Shown here piece after piece: positions 55,301 to 63,810 of a stretch of DNA of 64,000 nt (positions are counted from its first letter, which is position 1; each line of letters starts with the position of its first letter). The DNA comes from Crossaster papposus (taxonomy: Eukaryota > Echinodermata > Asteroidea > Velatida > Solasteridae): the NCBI GenBank assembly GCA_037893245.1, contig JBAIAA010000654.1, positions 124,001 to 188,000 on the forward strand, given 5' to 3'. Below the pieces are notes generated by a model. It had not been told where the DNA came from and made no database searches. It saw only the letters and a program-made list of their open reading frames with translations. The position numbers were made by a program, and so were the translations under genes.

Positions 55301-58300
55301 AGTATTTACATGAGGCTTTCAATAAGTGGAGTTCCCACAACAATCCGCTGGTGAAAGCTGTCGGGTTTGCGGCCCAAGAAGCTTTCCTACAACAAATAGC
55401 CGAGATGCTTGTGGAAAGAGCTGCCAAGAAAGACAAATCAGATATGGCTGTGTTCAGGGTAAGATCTTGGAAATCTCAGCTCTTTAACCAGTTTGCGCTG
55501 AGAGGGATTCAGGCCGACATCTGTGGGTAGCACACCCTGATATATTTGGCTTCACTTGCTGTTAGACAGTTGCTGACAGATATTTCTGGCCCGTGACCTG
55601 TTTGTCCATCACTTGTTTTGAATTCTGGAAAAACTTTGCATAAATACACGGCATCCGATGCGAACTAGTTAAAAGAATTTAGGAACATTTACCCCCAAAT
55701 TAATTAACCTTTTTAAAATAATTTTTTTTTAACTTAAATTAAAGCTTGCTGTCATTTTAAAGAAATCCAGAAGTGTAGGTAATTTTTTTCTGAAAAAAAA
55801 GGAGGAATTGATCAAAGGTTGTGCATGTTCTTTCAGTTTGTTTTAAAAAAAATGTTGAAGTTAAAATAGTGTTAATTTATTATTGGAAATGCTAGACAAG
55901 AAACTGATCTTATCTGCCTTAAAGTAATTTATTTTTCGTGATCAGTACAACATAATATCCTCAAAAATCTGCTAACCCATGTGCTCAAATTATCGTTATT
56001 CATGTTTGTTATATGATTGCATAAACGTTTTAGTATGCGACTTTTCTAAACTATTGTTTTTCTTGACAGTTTTTCGTGAAGCGATTCCGTGGTATTATTG
56101 ACAATCCTCAGAGTGATACAAGGGCTTTATCATCGGCCATTAGAGGATACGGTTACTTTGCTGCGGTAAGTTAATAGCACTATTTGTATTGTATTGCTTC
56201 CAACCGCTGGCCCCAATGCAAGTAACCCCTATGTACCTGTCATCATGCTCTGGTACCACATAACGACTAAGGGGCGAGACACAAAAGAGAACAAAGGGAA
56301 CAAAAGCCCCTCGGTCGGCAGTATGAATGGCAAAATTCGGTCCTCGATCGACGGTGCAAGCGCAAAGCAATGGGGTTTGGGTATAACATAGGAATAAAGG
56401 AAAACACAATATCGATCCTCGATCGTTATGTGGTTCACCACTACATGTTCTGGTCTGTGTATTTTTACAATGATTTTTTCTTTTAATTGTGCCTTCTTAA
56501 GCACAACATTCTAGATACAACTCAATATTGGTAACTATTTTGCCTGACATTTTCCCCGTTTTTGTAATTTAGCCCTGCAAGTTGTTCATGACCGATGACG
56601 ATGTCAAGTTTATGTTCACAGAAATGATACAAAGAAGTGAACAGCTGTACCTGCAGTAAGTCAATTAGAAGTAAACAGTCAACAGTAATTGGCTCAAGAC
56701 CTGCTCAATCTGATCTCAACCCTCACATGTGCCCAGAGAGGCAATTCTAATAATGTCTTGCCCAAGAACAACATACCCAAGTTAATTTTAAGACTACTAT
56801 AAGGTTAGGTTCATCAAAGTTAGAAGTTTTAAATGAAATTCATTCCCCATTAACCATTAAACAAAAATTGAAATTATTTATATTCTGTTGATTAGACAAG
56901 GAGATGTTTCTGACGATAAACTGAATCAACTTCCTAACTTTCTTGAGGCATTGGCAAGCATCATCCTTCAGCTGGACATGGTAAGGCAACATTGTGTCTA
57001 AGATGTTCCCGTCTCCGTTTATATCTCTCATCATTGTATAAGCTAAAGTATAATATGTTTTTACTTTGTTCATTCATTATGTAAAAAGTCAAGTCTGTTC
57101 TGAGCAAAAATTGCTGGTGTTCAACTGAAAATATTTCTTTAATCCATGGATGGGATGATAGTCCATCGCAGGTTACTCATCATCTTGACAAGAAGTAAAT
57201 TTTTGAACAACAAAAATTTGCTTGGTTACTTTTAGGTTTGCGGTAAAAGGTGCACTTTTGCTTTAAGAAGAATGAATAAACGAATGAGTTGACCACAATA
57301 AATTGAAAATTGATTGAATTGATGTCTCTTAACGGTCACATTTTTGTCTCGTTGTCCGTTTCCAGCTTTCAGATACATTCCTTTTAGCTCTGGAGCGTCT
57401 CGTCATTATCCAAATCAGCAGTTTTCCCAGGGTTTCTCAGAAGTATCAATTCCTGTGTCACCGTGCCGTCCTACTGGTGCTGATTGCCTTGGCTCCGAAG
57501 GGAGCCACACTCAAGAATTTCCTCTCAAGAGTGGGTGAGTTAGTAGCATACCTCATGAATATTCATGAGTGAGATAATAATCAAACAAACGATGCATGGT
57601 TTATTTGGAGTGGATAGCATGTGTTAGCTTCTAATCAGGCAGAGTGGTGCACGATATGAGAGAATTGTTGACCTGATGATAAAAGCATGACATTTGGCAC
57701 ACAGCCCGAGTATGTCATGAGAAAGATATCTGGCTATAGGGCCATCGCAGAATGAATAAAAATATAGATGGAATAACATGCAATGGCAGCCATTTAAAAA
57801 AGTTTGGAAATTGCTTGTGGATTCTACCTCTAAATCTATCAAATCTGCGATGGCCCTATAGCCAAATGTGACCCAGCACAATTAAATAAGACACTTTGAG
57901 GCAAAAATTAAAATTTTGATTTTGATTTCATCATTTAAAGCTAAACAAGCTTTAAATAATGAAATCAAAATCAAAATTTATATTTTTGCCTCAAAGTGTC
58001 TCATTTACTCGTGCTGGGTCACAACTATCTTTCTCATGACATTACAATGACTGTGTGCCAAATTCCAAGCTCCTATGATTTGGTTGAACAAGTTGTCATC
58101 AATTTGTCCGACTATTCCCGTGGTATTGGAAGGTGACAGACAAGTTCCTGCGGTGACGCAGAGGTAATTAGGTTGTCAATGTCCAATACCTTAGGGAACT
58201 ACTGTCATTCTGACGTTTCTTGCAATTGTTTGTAATTTCAGTTTACCAAGCTGTGGTACAGACTTGTTCTCATCCCGTGATGCTCGATGTAAGAAATCTT

Positions 58301-61300
58301 TGTTTGCCTTTTAGTAAATCTTTGTTTGCCTTACAGAAGAATAATCCTAATTTTATTCAAGTTATTGAATTAACTTTCCTGTGTGCAAAACATAATCTGC
58401 ATGATGTGTTATTGGACTGGAACCAAAGTGTGTTTCTTGTTTTGTTGCCTGGACTTCACGGAGTTAAATGACACCCATGAGTTACCAAGTAGATGTGTTT
58501 TTTTGAATTTTTTTTTGGGGGGGGGCATAGTGTATATTAATAGATCAAAGAAATATTGGCATGCTTGAAATTCCAAATACATGTACTTGGAACTAGTAAT
58601 AGTTAGTAATACATGTCATTTGTTGCTCAAAGATTGTCAACATGATAAATATAATGCTATAATGCAAATGCTACGACACCTGTTCCAGCAGTGATTGGTA
58701 ACAAATCATGGGGGCGTGGCTTAAAGGATCGGTCTATAACAAGAGTCGTTTACGACTTGTAATTACACATTGGCTTATGGTAAACGGCTGCAGCCACTTC
58801 CCATAGACTCGTGTGTTATTTACAGCAATAGCCAGTTAATTTAGATGTAGCCAGAGTTTGTCTTTGACTTGATGGTTATAGGGAAGCACCGTGCAAGATA
58901 GTCTGGACTCTGGAAAAGATGATCAGGATATTGAAGCTGATATGCTGGCCGATGCCAGACACATTTCATGCAAGGATTATGTCAAATTATGGGCTAGTCT
59001 ACTGGATAGTCCACACATGAAGGTAAGATGACATTAAGACTTAAAGGTAGGAAACACCATTTGCAGACATACAAAAATTACTACCGAAATATTAAGAAAT
59101 ATCTTTTATATTTGAAAATATATTTTTATATCTAGCAAGATGACTGTCCTAGATATCCTGTAATTGTTCCGACGATAGCGAAAAAAACAAAAACAACATA
59201 ACTATCGAATCAAAACCACATCGAATGCCGGTTGAAAACAATCGCTTTTTTTTCTTGCTTTTTCTTGGCATCCATGATTGTAAAAATTTGAACAGGTCAG
59301 TTAAACAATATTTACTATAAAATACAACCCCCAAATCCACTTGATCATGAGTGTTACTAGGCTTGGACGGTATTGCCTTTTACTATACCGGGATACCGTG
59401 ACAAAAAAAACCGCGGTATTCGGTAATACCGAGGTGTTATGTTAAGTGGGTATTACGTCATTATTATCAACCCAAACAAATTACAGCGATCACTGCATGC
59501 TACGTCGAACCGGCAAACCACGTAATTGCATCTTCATGGCAAATTCTTCAACACCTAAGATTCATTATCAGTCTTTATATTTGTAAAAATGTATCACTGT
59601 GATGGATTATTGAAAATTAAAAGCTTACTTTTTGTGGAATCATTGTTTGAGTTTGTAAAGTCATTGATATGTCTATCAAAGAAATGCCGATTGTTAGCGA
59701 CCGATGCCCAGTCGTAATGCCCACGCACTGCACCGGCACACTGCGAACTTGCTTCCCACGATCATGCTAGCTATCAGTTGGTATCCTGCATCAATGGCAG
59801 TGATTCAATTGGCTCATCATGCGATTCATGCCGGCCACCAGCGATTCCTACTGCGTGTGCGTTCGCAGCATATGCAGCGGCGATGTACATGTACTGGTAC
59901 ATGTATTATAATATCGCCCTGTTTGCAGGGCGGGCGTACGACGATACAATCAGAGCAGGCGCCAATAGGAGGCCGTACTGGAGTAATCGGTGTGACGAAA
60001 CCTTATTTGTGAATGAAAAATGTTCTGGTCGTTGTTTTAGACGGCCAATCAGATTTGTTTAAAATGACATTAGCTCGCGGCGTGCAAGTCGTGCGTGGGA
60101 GAAAAGCACGTGTATTACCTTGTGCATGCTGTGCGTGGAGTATGCAAACACGGCGGCGTAATAAGCAAACTTCAAAGGCCTTTCTGGAAGGACGGCTGCT
60201 GCTGAAGTATCGGGTTATCAAGTGGAGATTGACAATAACGTCTTATCTTTCCACTTGATTGAATGCAGACATGACACTGAATGGAATGAAACATGTGGAT
60301 CGGGTGTTTCTCTTTCTGTTTGAAAGACTTTTGCGAGGTTCTGAACAATATCGCGGTATTGCAATTCCATACCGAGATCACCGGTATTTCGGTTTTTGTA
60401 GATCATTAGTACCGACTAGTCGGTAATAAAAAAAAACCGTGACTATCCGGTAATACCGAAATACCGTCCAAGCCTAAGTGTTACCAACAAACACAAGTCT
60501 AGTTAATTATTGCTACAATTAGAGTGTAACATTGTTTCTGTGTGTTTGAATGTGCAGGAAATCCAAGCCATGGGAATGAACTATGCCGACAGACGCAAGA
60601 TTCACATCATTCTGTATGATGAAGTCATTTCTTCCATCTTAAAGATCCTTGGCAAGTTAGACTTGACTTCTGTTAAAGAGACGACCCAACTTCAAGATCA
60701 GGTAAGCATGAAGCTGCTATTTATCAAGCTGTGATGTTGTAAACGTTTTCATTAGCAAATAGCTAAACTCAGCAACGTTTAAACATTTCACCAAGGCTTA
60801 TTATGCCGTCCACTACGTTTGCAGACTAACAGGATTGACGTGATAAGTCGATAACAATTGACATAATAAATAGCAGACAGTAAAGGAAGAGAAACAAATG
60901 TACTACTAAAATTTATGTAAATTATGTTAATTTTATGAAAGTTATGTTAATTTGTTTATTAATTTATTTTTACAGATGGTTGTTGATTCAACTGAGGATG
61001 CCTCATCAGATCCTCTTCACGGTTTACACGCCACAAAACCAAAGGATTTCCAGATTTTTATTAACCTGGTCGACTTCTGTCGGTAAGTTAATTGTGGACA
61101 TTAAACCAGTATGAGAATTTGTACGCAGTTAAACTTGAATGATTACACAGAAAGTTTGAAAAGGTCACATTATTACTGGGACCTCTGATCTCCTGAAACA
61201 GCTACAGGAGAAAATCAAAAAGATTCTGTGTCAGAAGCCGACAAGAGGGAGACAACGCTCCAGCCCACATGTTGACATTGGCCATGGCTGCCAAATGGTG

Positions 61301-63810
61301 ATTCAAACTGATTCGACACCCTCCTACCTTTTCTCGAAGTTGAAGGAGCTTGGTGGTCACTAATTTGCCTTGGATGATGACGTCATTGATGCTGTGGACA
61401 TCTTCCAGGGGACCCAAGACAATAACTTCTACATAAAATAGATCCGTATGCTCCATGACTACTGTACTAAGTGTGTTAATGTAGGACGGGAGTATGTTGA
61501 CAAATGATTGTTTCACTGACTCCTACCTCAGGCCATTAACTTATCCGTCTTCCCTCGAATAACCCTCTCATCCTAATCCTCTCACCCCGATACTGTTTTT
61601 GTTTCCATAGAGACCTTCTCCCAGCCAATCAGCCGACACTATTCAAGCAGTGGGTCTATCGCTTTGGCCATGACGTTATTCTCATGTCCAGTCGATTGCC
61701 ATTGGTCAGTGGTTTCTACAAACTACTGACCGTCTGCATGTCCATCTGTTCCCAGATTCAATATTTTAAGGTAATAAATAACCCATTATTTAAAAAAAAA
61801 CACCTTTATTTTGTAATCTTTAATATTTGAATAAGATTAATACTGCTGCAAACTGCTATAGTTAATATTTAATATTTAATATCTTTAATATTTAATATCT
61901 TTAATATTTCTTAGAACTACTGAGAAACCAGGGCAGGGCAGTTTAACCCGTTGAGCATAAATTCACAGGGCGCCCCCTTTTGCCAAACATTGTAGGCAGG
62001 GCTGGGTAGTTAAAGGAGTAAATGGCAGGGCGCTTCCAGGCAGTTTGAGGACTAAATTGTTTAATACCTATTTCGTTGTTATTATCGATCCTGAGTTTTC
62101 TCTGTTATGCACCTTTTCATAACCATTCTTTCAAGTGACAGCATTTAATTTTTTGTTTTGTTTTTTGTAGCTTGCACCTAGGAAAATTATTGCATTGCAC
62201 TTCTTAATATAAGAGAATAAATCTTTGAACAAAAGTACCTTACTCTTTAAAACAGATTTGTTACCATAGAATAGTTTCCAATTGACTAAGATGAGATTGT
62301 TGGTTTTTCTAATTTGAAGACATCATTATTAGCAGTGTGGAGGCAATGTGTTTGGGTTACCAAGGATCACTGTTTCTGCAGCAGTTTTTTAATGACAATA
62401 CTGAAATAACCCGTCTTCATTTCCCAGTCTATCAAGCCATCAGATCCTAGCAACCAAGAAGACTCCATGGAGGTAGACCTTCCATCCTCCTCCCATCAGT
62501 CATCTCGCGTCTCGGCCTCAGACTACTCAGCTTGCTTCACACTCTTTGCTAAGTTCTCCAAGGAAGTCTTAGTCCGTCTCAAGCAGTACAAGGATGACCT
62601 ACTCGCATCTTGTTTGCTCTTAGTTCTCTCCTTACCTCACGAGATAGTCCAAGCTGAAGTGGCTCAACTTGTACCGGCCTTACAGGTATGTTTAGTCTTG
62701 TCAGAAGATTGACTTGAGGGTAAGGGAATTTCTTGGGCTGTAAATTCAGTGGTCAACATTTATTGTCCTCAGTTGTTAAAATTAAGCCTTATTTCTTTGT
62801 GACGATTAGAGAAGATACAAAAATACTGTTTGCGATTACCAAGTCAGTTTGTTTAGTTAATATAAGAAATTCAAACAGCCTTTTAGTTGGGTCATTCCAT
62901 TTTTCGTGTCCCTGTTACGTCTGACAACAGATTTTTTTTTACAATCAGGACACATTCTTTGATGCCTTCTATCTCCAAGAATGATAAGCAAAGCACCTTC
63001 ACAACTAATACAAAGATTGGAAGTCAATTTCAATAACACTTGGAAATTACACAGGTCGAGTTTAACAGGGACACCAAACAAATTGGACTCCTTTTGAAAC
63101 CCTTTTGGACCCCTTATTTATAGACTGACTCGGTTTGAGTCGCTTACAACCTGTTTTGTTTCAGATGACGTTTCGTATCGGCCTGAGCTACCTTCCTTTA
63201 GCTGAGACGGGTTTAGAAGCCTTAGAAGGATGGATGTGTCATCTTCCGACAGACTCCCTCCGCCCGTACCTGAAGGAGATATTACCTCTACTGGACGGCT
63301 ACCTTAGAGGTACAGTTACCCAAGGTAAGAACTTTGCTATTTATTTGAAGGAGTTTTTCAACTAATTATATACCCATATTTTTGGAGTTAGCGATTGACT
63401 GAGTTGTGTATTTATATCTTCTACTGGTTATTTACCCACATTTCTTGCTCTGTTTTCTCTTAGAGGCCATTTTAGTTTTTATTTTGTGGGTTATTTTAGT
63501 ATTATTTTGTGGGCTATTTTAGTATTCTTTTGTGGGCCATTTTAGTATTCTTTTGTGGGCCATTTTAGTAATCTTTTTGAGGCCATTTTAGTAATCTTTT
63601 AGAGGCCATTTTAGTATTCATTTGAAGGCCATTTTAGTATTCATTTGAAGGCCATTTTAGTAGTCTTTAAAGGTTTTTTTCTTCTGAATAGGTGCTGATG
63701 TACCTGAAGTTGTCAAGACAGTTACCATGGCAACTTCATCCAGTTTTGCACGAGGTGGAAAAAGAAAGCTTCCCTCTAAGTTACTTCGGGATGCGGGGAG
63801 CACAGGGCAA
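49230..63810 (+). CDS. PRKDC: PRKDC (DNA-PKcs), first 20 exons, 3' part off the window
   Basis: Catalytic subunit of DNA-dependent protein kinase, a PIKK-family kinase recruited by Ku to double-strand breaks for non-homologous end joining. Exons: 49230-49377, 49907-49983, 50119-50286, 50974-51082, 53017-53129, 53396-53495, 54288-54439, 55303-55458, 56070-56165, 56573-56655, 56896-56980, 57366-57534, 58242-58288, 58882-59022, 60558-60701, 60976-61082, 61611-61770, 62428-62685, 63165-63324, 63692-63810. All are GT-AG and all phases close: 2592 nt, 864 codons. This equals roughly the first fifth of the ~4100-residue family and covers the N-terminal HEAT region; the kinase domain is off-window. 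Landmarks shared with human: AIRGYG, KPKDFxxFINLVxFCR, [11 protein letters not shown], FxKEVxVxxKQYKDxLLASC, LSLPHxI and LDGYL. The start is the ATG at 49230 ([13 protein letters not shown]); an ATG at 49222 is in another frame. Confidence 0.96.
49445..49695. mobile_element. AAAGGTAGG MITE fragment, PRKDC intron 1
   Basis: ccggttgaaaac ... tttttcttgcttttttcttt ... gggtcagtaaacgatattta ... ggtgtattctacct. Confidence 0.75.
49907..49983 (+). CDS. PRKDC: PRKDC exon 2
   Basis: 77 nt, codons 50-75. [18 protein letters not shown] then KAIPKDE, aligning with human SLVFSRDFGLLVFVRKSL. Confidence 0.92.
50119..50286 (+). CDS. PRKDC: PRKDC exon 3
   Basis: 168 nt, 56 codons (76-131). [18 protein letters not shown], then [18 protein letters not shown] and [12 protein letters not shown]; the human match is [20 protein letters not shown]. 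Confidence 0.95.
50974..51082 (+). CDS. PRKDC: PRKDC exon 4 (3' end is unit 1 of a 45-copy array)
   Basis: 109 nt, codons 132-167 plus [19 protein letters not shown] then [18 protein letters not shown]. The last 32 nt and the GTAAAC donor form the first unit of the 43-bp array. Phase 1 joins G|TC of exon 5. Reading past the first donor meets TAA in the second unit. Confidence 0.93.
51051..52990 (+). repeat. 43-bp minisatellite, ~45 copies, each with a splice-donor copy
   Basis: Unit actcatgcagccctctaagc, then tatcacagacaggtaaacta and gta. First copy at 51051 inside exon 4, last full copy at 52943: exactly 44 x 43 bp apart, so there is no net indel; differences are substitutions. A variant unit (ctcgtgccgctctctgagcc) occurs at 51611 and 52170, 559 bp = 13 units apart, suggesting a higher-order 13-unit duplication. 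Each unit holds a 5' splice-site copy (ACAG|GTAAAC) and a 3' splice-site-like CATGCAG. Confidence 0.97.
53017..53129 (+). CDS. PRKDC: PRKDC exon 5
   Basis: 113 nt, codons 168-205. [18 protein letters not shown] then [18 protein letters not shown]; human VYELLGLLGEVHP. Confidence 0.96.
53396..53495 (+). CDS. PRKDC: PRKDC exon 6
   Basis: 100 nt, codons 206-238. [18 protein letters not shown] then [15 protein letters not shown]; human REPKLPVLAGCLKGLSSL and NFTKSMEE. Confidence 0.96.
53496..54287 (+). other. PRKDC intron 6
   Basis: Holds the family B SINE fragment, repeated agtactactagta-like motifs at 53770-54150, and a B-box piece near 54200. Confidence 0.55.
53580..53660 (-). repeat. tRNA-like SINE fragment (family B), PRKDC intron 6
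   Basis: Minus strand: AGTAAGCAGGCCGTGGG then GTTCGAGTCTTACCC, the B-box half only. A similar B-box piece (gggttcgagtcccacgc) lies at 54198-54226. Confidence 0.55.
54288..54439 (+). CDS. PRKDC: PRKDC exon 7
   Basis: 152 nt, codons 239-289. [18 protein letters not shown] then [18 protein letters not shown] and [10 protein letters not shown]; human [20 protein letters not shown]. Confidence 0.96.
54456..54883. mobile_element. TA-flanked MITE with ~36-bp perfect inverted ends, PRKDC intron 7
   Basis: TGTGACCTGTTCCAACGAAA and onward through CCCGGACAAAGTCG at 54458 is repeated exactly inverted up to 54881, with TA on both sides. TA target and TGTGACC ends suggest a Tc1/mariner-type MITE. Interior AT-rich; no transposase. 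Confidence 0.9.
55303..55458 (+). CDS. PRKDC: PRKDC exon 8
   Basis: 156 nt, 52 codons (290-341). [18 protein letters not shown], then [18 protein letters not shown] and SDMAVFR; human [20 protein letters not shown]. Confidence 0.95.
55484..55672. mobile_element. Second copy of the CCAGTTCGCGC MITE, in PRKDC intron 8
   Basis: TTAA CCAGTTTGCGC ... GCGAACTAG TTAA. In the opposite orientation its interior shares AAATAT(A/C)TGTCAGCA and GGGTGTGCTACCCA with the 10888 copy. Diverged, 181 bp between the TTAAs. Confidence 0.85.
56070..56165 (+). CDS. PRKDC: PRKDC exon 9
   Basis: 96 nt, 32 codons (342-373). [18 protein letters not shown] then [14 protein letters not shown]; human [20 protein letters not shown] and GYGLFA. 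Confidence 0.96.
56573..56655 (+). CDS. PRKDC: PRKDC exon 10
   Basis: 83 nt, codons 374-400. [18 protein letters not shown] then IQRSEQLYL; human [20 protein letters not shown]. Confidence 0.96.
56896..56980 (+). CDS. PRKDC: PRKDC exon 11
   Basis: 85 nt, codons 401-429. [18 protein letters not shown] then [10 protein letters not shown]; human [20 protein letters not shown]. Confidence 0.95.
57366..57534 (+). CDS. PRKDC: PRKDC exon 12
   Basis: 169 nt, codons 430-485. [36 protein letters not shown], then [14 protein letters not shown]; human [20 protein letters not shown] and LALAAKGPVLRNCIS. Confidence 0.96.
57688..58070. repeat. Outer and side inverted repeats around the hairpin
   Basis: Outer arms: atttggcacacag/atgtcatgagaaagata (57692-57728) against tatctttctcatgacat/ctgtgtgccaaat (58026-58063). 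Side pair: ggctatagggccatcgcag (57732-57750) against its exact inverse (57845-57863). With the hairpin this makes a three-stem fold. Confidence 0.88.
57868..58022. mobile_element. 155-bp near-perfect hairpin element, PRKDC intron 12
   Basis: GTGACCCAGCAC (57868) and GTGCTGGGTCAC (ending 58022) are the tips of two ~73-bp arms around a 7-base loop (taaacaa). Arms hold aatcaaaatcaaaat and cactttgaggcaaaaat. The termini resemble the TGTGACC ends of the 54458 element. Confidence 0.92.
58242..58288 (+). CDS. PRKDC: PRKDC exon 13
   Basis: 47 nt, codons 486-501. [16 protein letters not shown]; human VVHQGLIRICSKPVVL. The intron immediately after its donor holds a 22-bp direct duplication (58293-58337). 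Confidence 0.93.
58293..58337 (+). repeat. 22-bp duplication after the PRKDC exon 13 donor
   Basis: aaatctttgtttgcctt occurs twice, ending ttagt and acaga. It lies entirely in the intron. Confidence 0.85.
58882..59022 (+). CDS. PRKDC: PRKDC exon 14
   Basis: 141 nt, 47 codons (502-548). An acidic linker [18 protein letters not shown], then [18 protein letters not shown]; human YKDYVDLFRHLLSSDQMMD. Confidence 0.94.
59043..59349. mobile_element. AAAGGTAGG MITE, right end missing, PRKDC intron 14
   Basis: Starts ttaaaggtaggaaacaccat ttgcagac, runs through tgccggttgaaaac and gtcagttaaac, and stops at the hAT-type insertion, so it predates that insertion or was cut by it. Confidence 0.78.
59350..60484. 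mobile_element. hAT-type non-autonomous element in PRKDC intron 14
   Basis: Element 59358-60476 (1119 bp) with 17-bp perfect ends TAGGCTTGGACGGTATT / AATACCGTCCAAGCCTA. Target duplication AGTGTTAC (8 bp) at 59350-59357 and 60477-60484. The subterminal regions are full of ccggtat/ataccgg motifs. Open frames inside (59704-60258) resemble no transposase I know. It is inserted at the end of an older AAAGGTAGG element. Confidence 0.93.
60558..60701 (+). CDS. PRKDC: PRKDC exon 15
   Basis: 144 nt, 48 codons (549-596). [18 protein letters not shown] then [14 protein letters not shown]; human [20 protein letters not shown]. Confidence 0.96.
60976..61082 (+). CDS. PRKDC: PRKDC exon 16
   Basis: 107 nt, codons 597-631. 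[18 protein letters not shown] then [17 protein letters not shown]; human [20 protein letters not shown]. Confidence 0.97.
61611..61770 (+). CDS. PRKDC: PRKDC exon 17
   Basis: 160 nt, codons 632-685. [18 protein letters not shown] then [18 protein letters not shown]; human [20 protein letters not shown] and LISGFYKLLSI. Confidence 0.97.
62428..62685 (+). CDS. PRKDC: PRKDC exon 18
   Basis: 258 nt, 86 codons (686-771). A Ser-rich variable start, then [36 protein letters not shown] and [16 protein letters not shown]; human [20 protein letters not shown]. Confidence 0.97.
63165..63324 (+). CDS. PRKDC: PRKDC exon 19
   Basis: 160 nt, codons 772-824. [18 protein letters not shown] then [18 protein letters not shown]; human [20 protein letters not shown] and DILPCLDGYL. 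Confidence 0.97.
63460..63685 (+). repeat. 22-24-bp array beside the PRKDC exon 20 acceptor
   Basis: About nine copies of ggccattttagtattctttt and variants. Each unit contains a pyrimidine-rich run and TTTTAG, resembling a 3' splice site. The array ends just before the real TGAATAG acceptor. Confidence 0.9.
63692..63810 (+). CDS. PRKDC: PRKDC exon 20
   Basis: 119 nt, codons 825-864. [18 protein letters not shown] then a basic stretch [14 protein letters not shown]. The acceptor GAATAG follows a repeat array; the donor is GTAAGT. The sequence is variable here in the family, so support comes from phase and splice sites. Confidence 0.87.

Larger units (their letters stand above)
61083..63164 (+). 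other. PRKDC introns 16-18
   Basis: Apart from exons 17 and 18: a 104-codon minus frame at 61202-61516 in intron 16 with no recognised match, tttaatattt repeats at 61865-61910, and a 62890-63130 block ending in tgtccctgttacgtctgac / gtttaacagggacacc partial inverted repeats related to 16900-16985. Confidence 0.5.
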
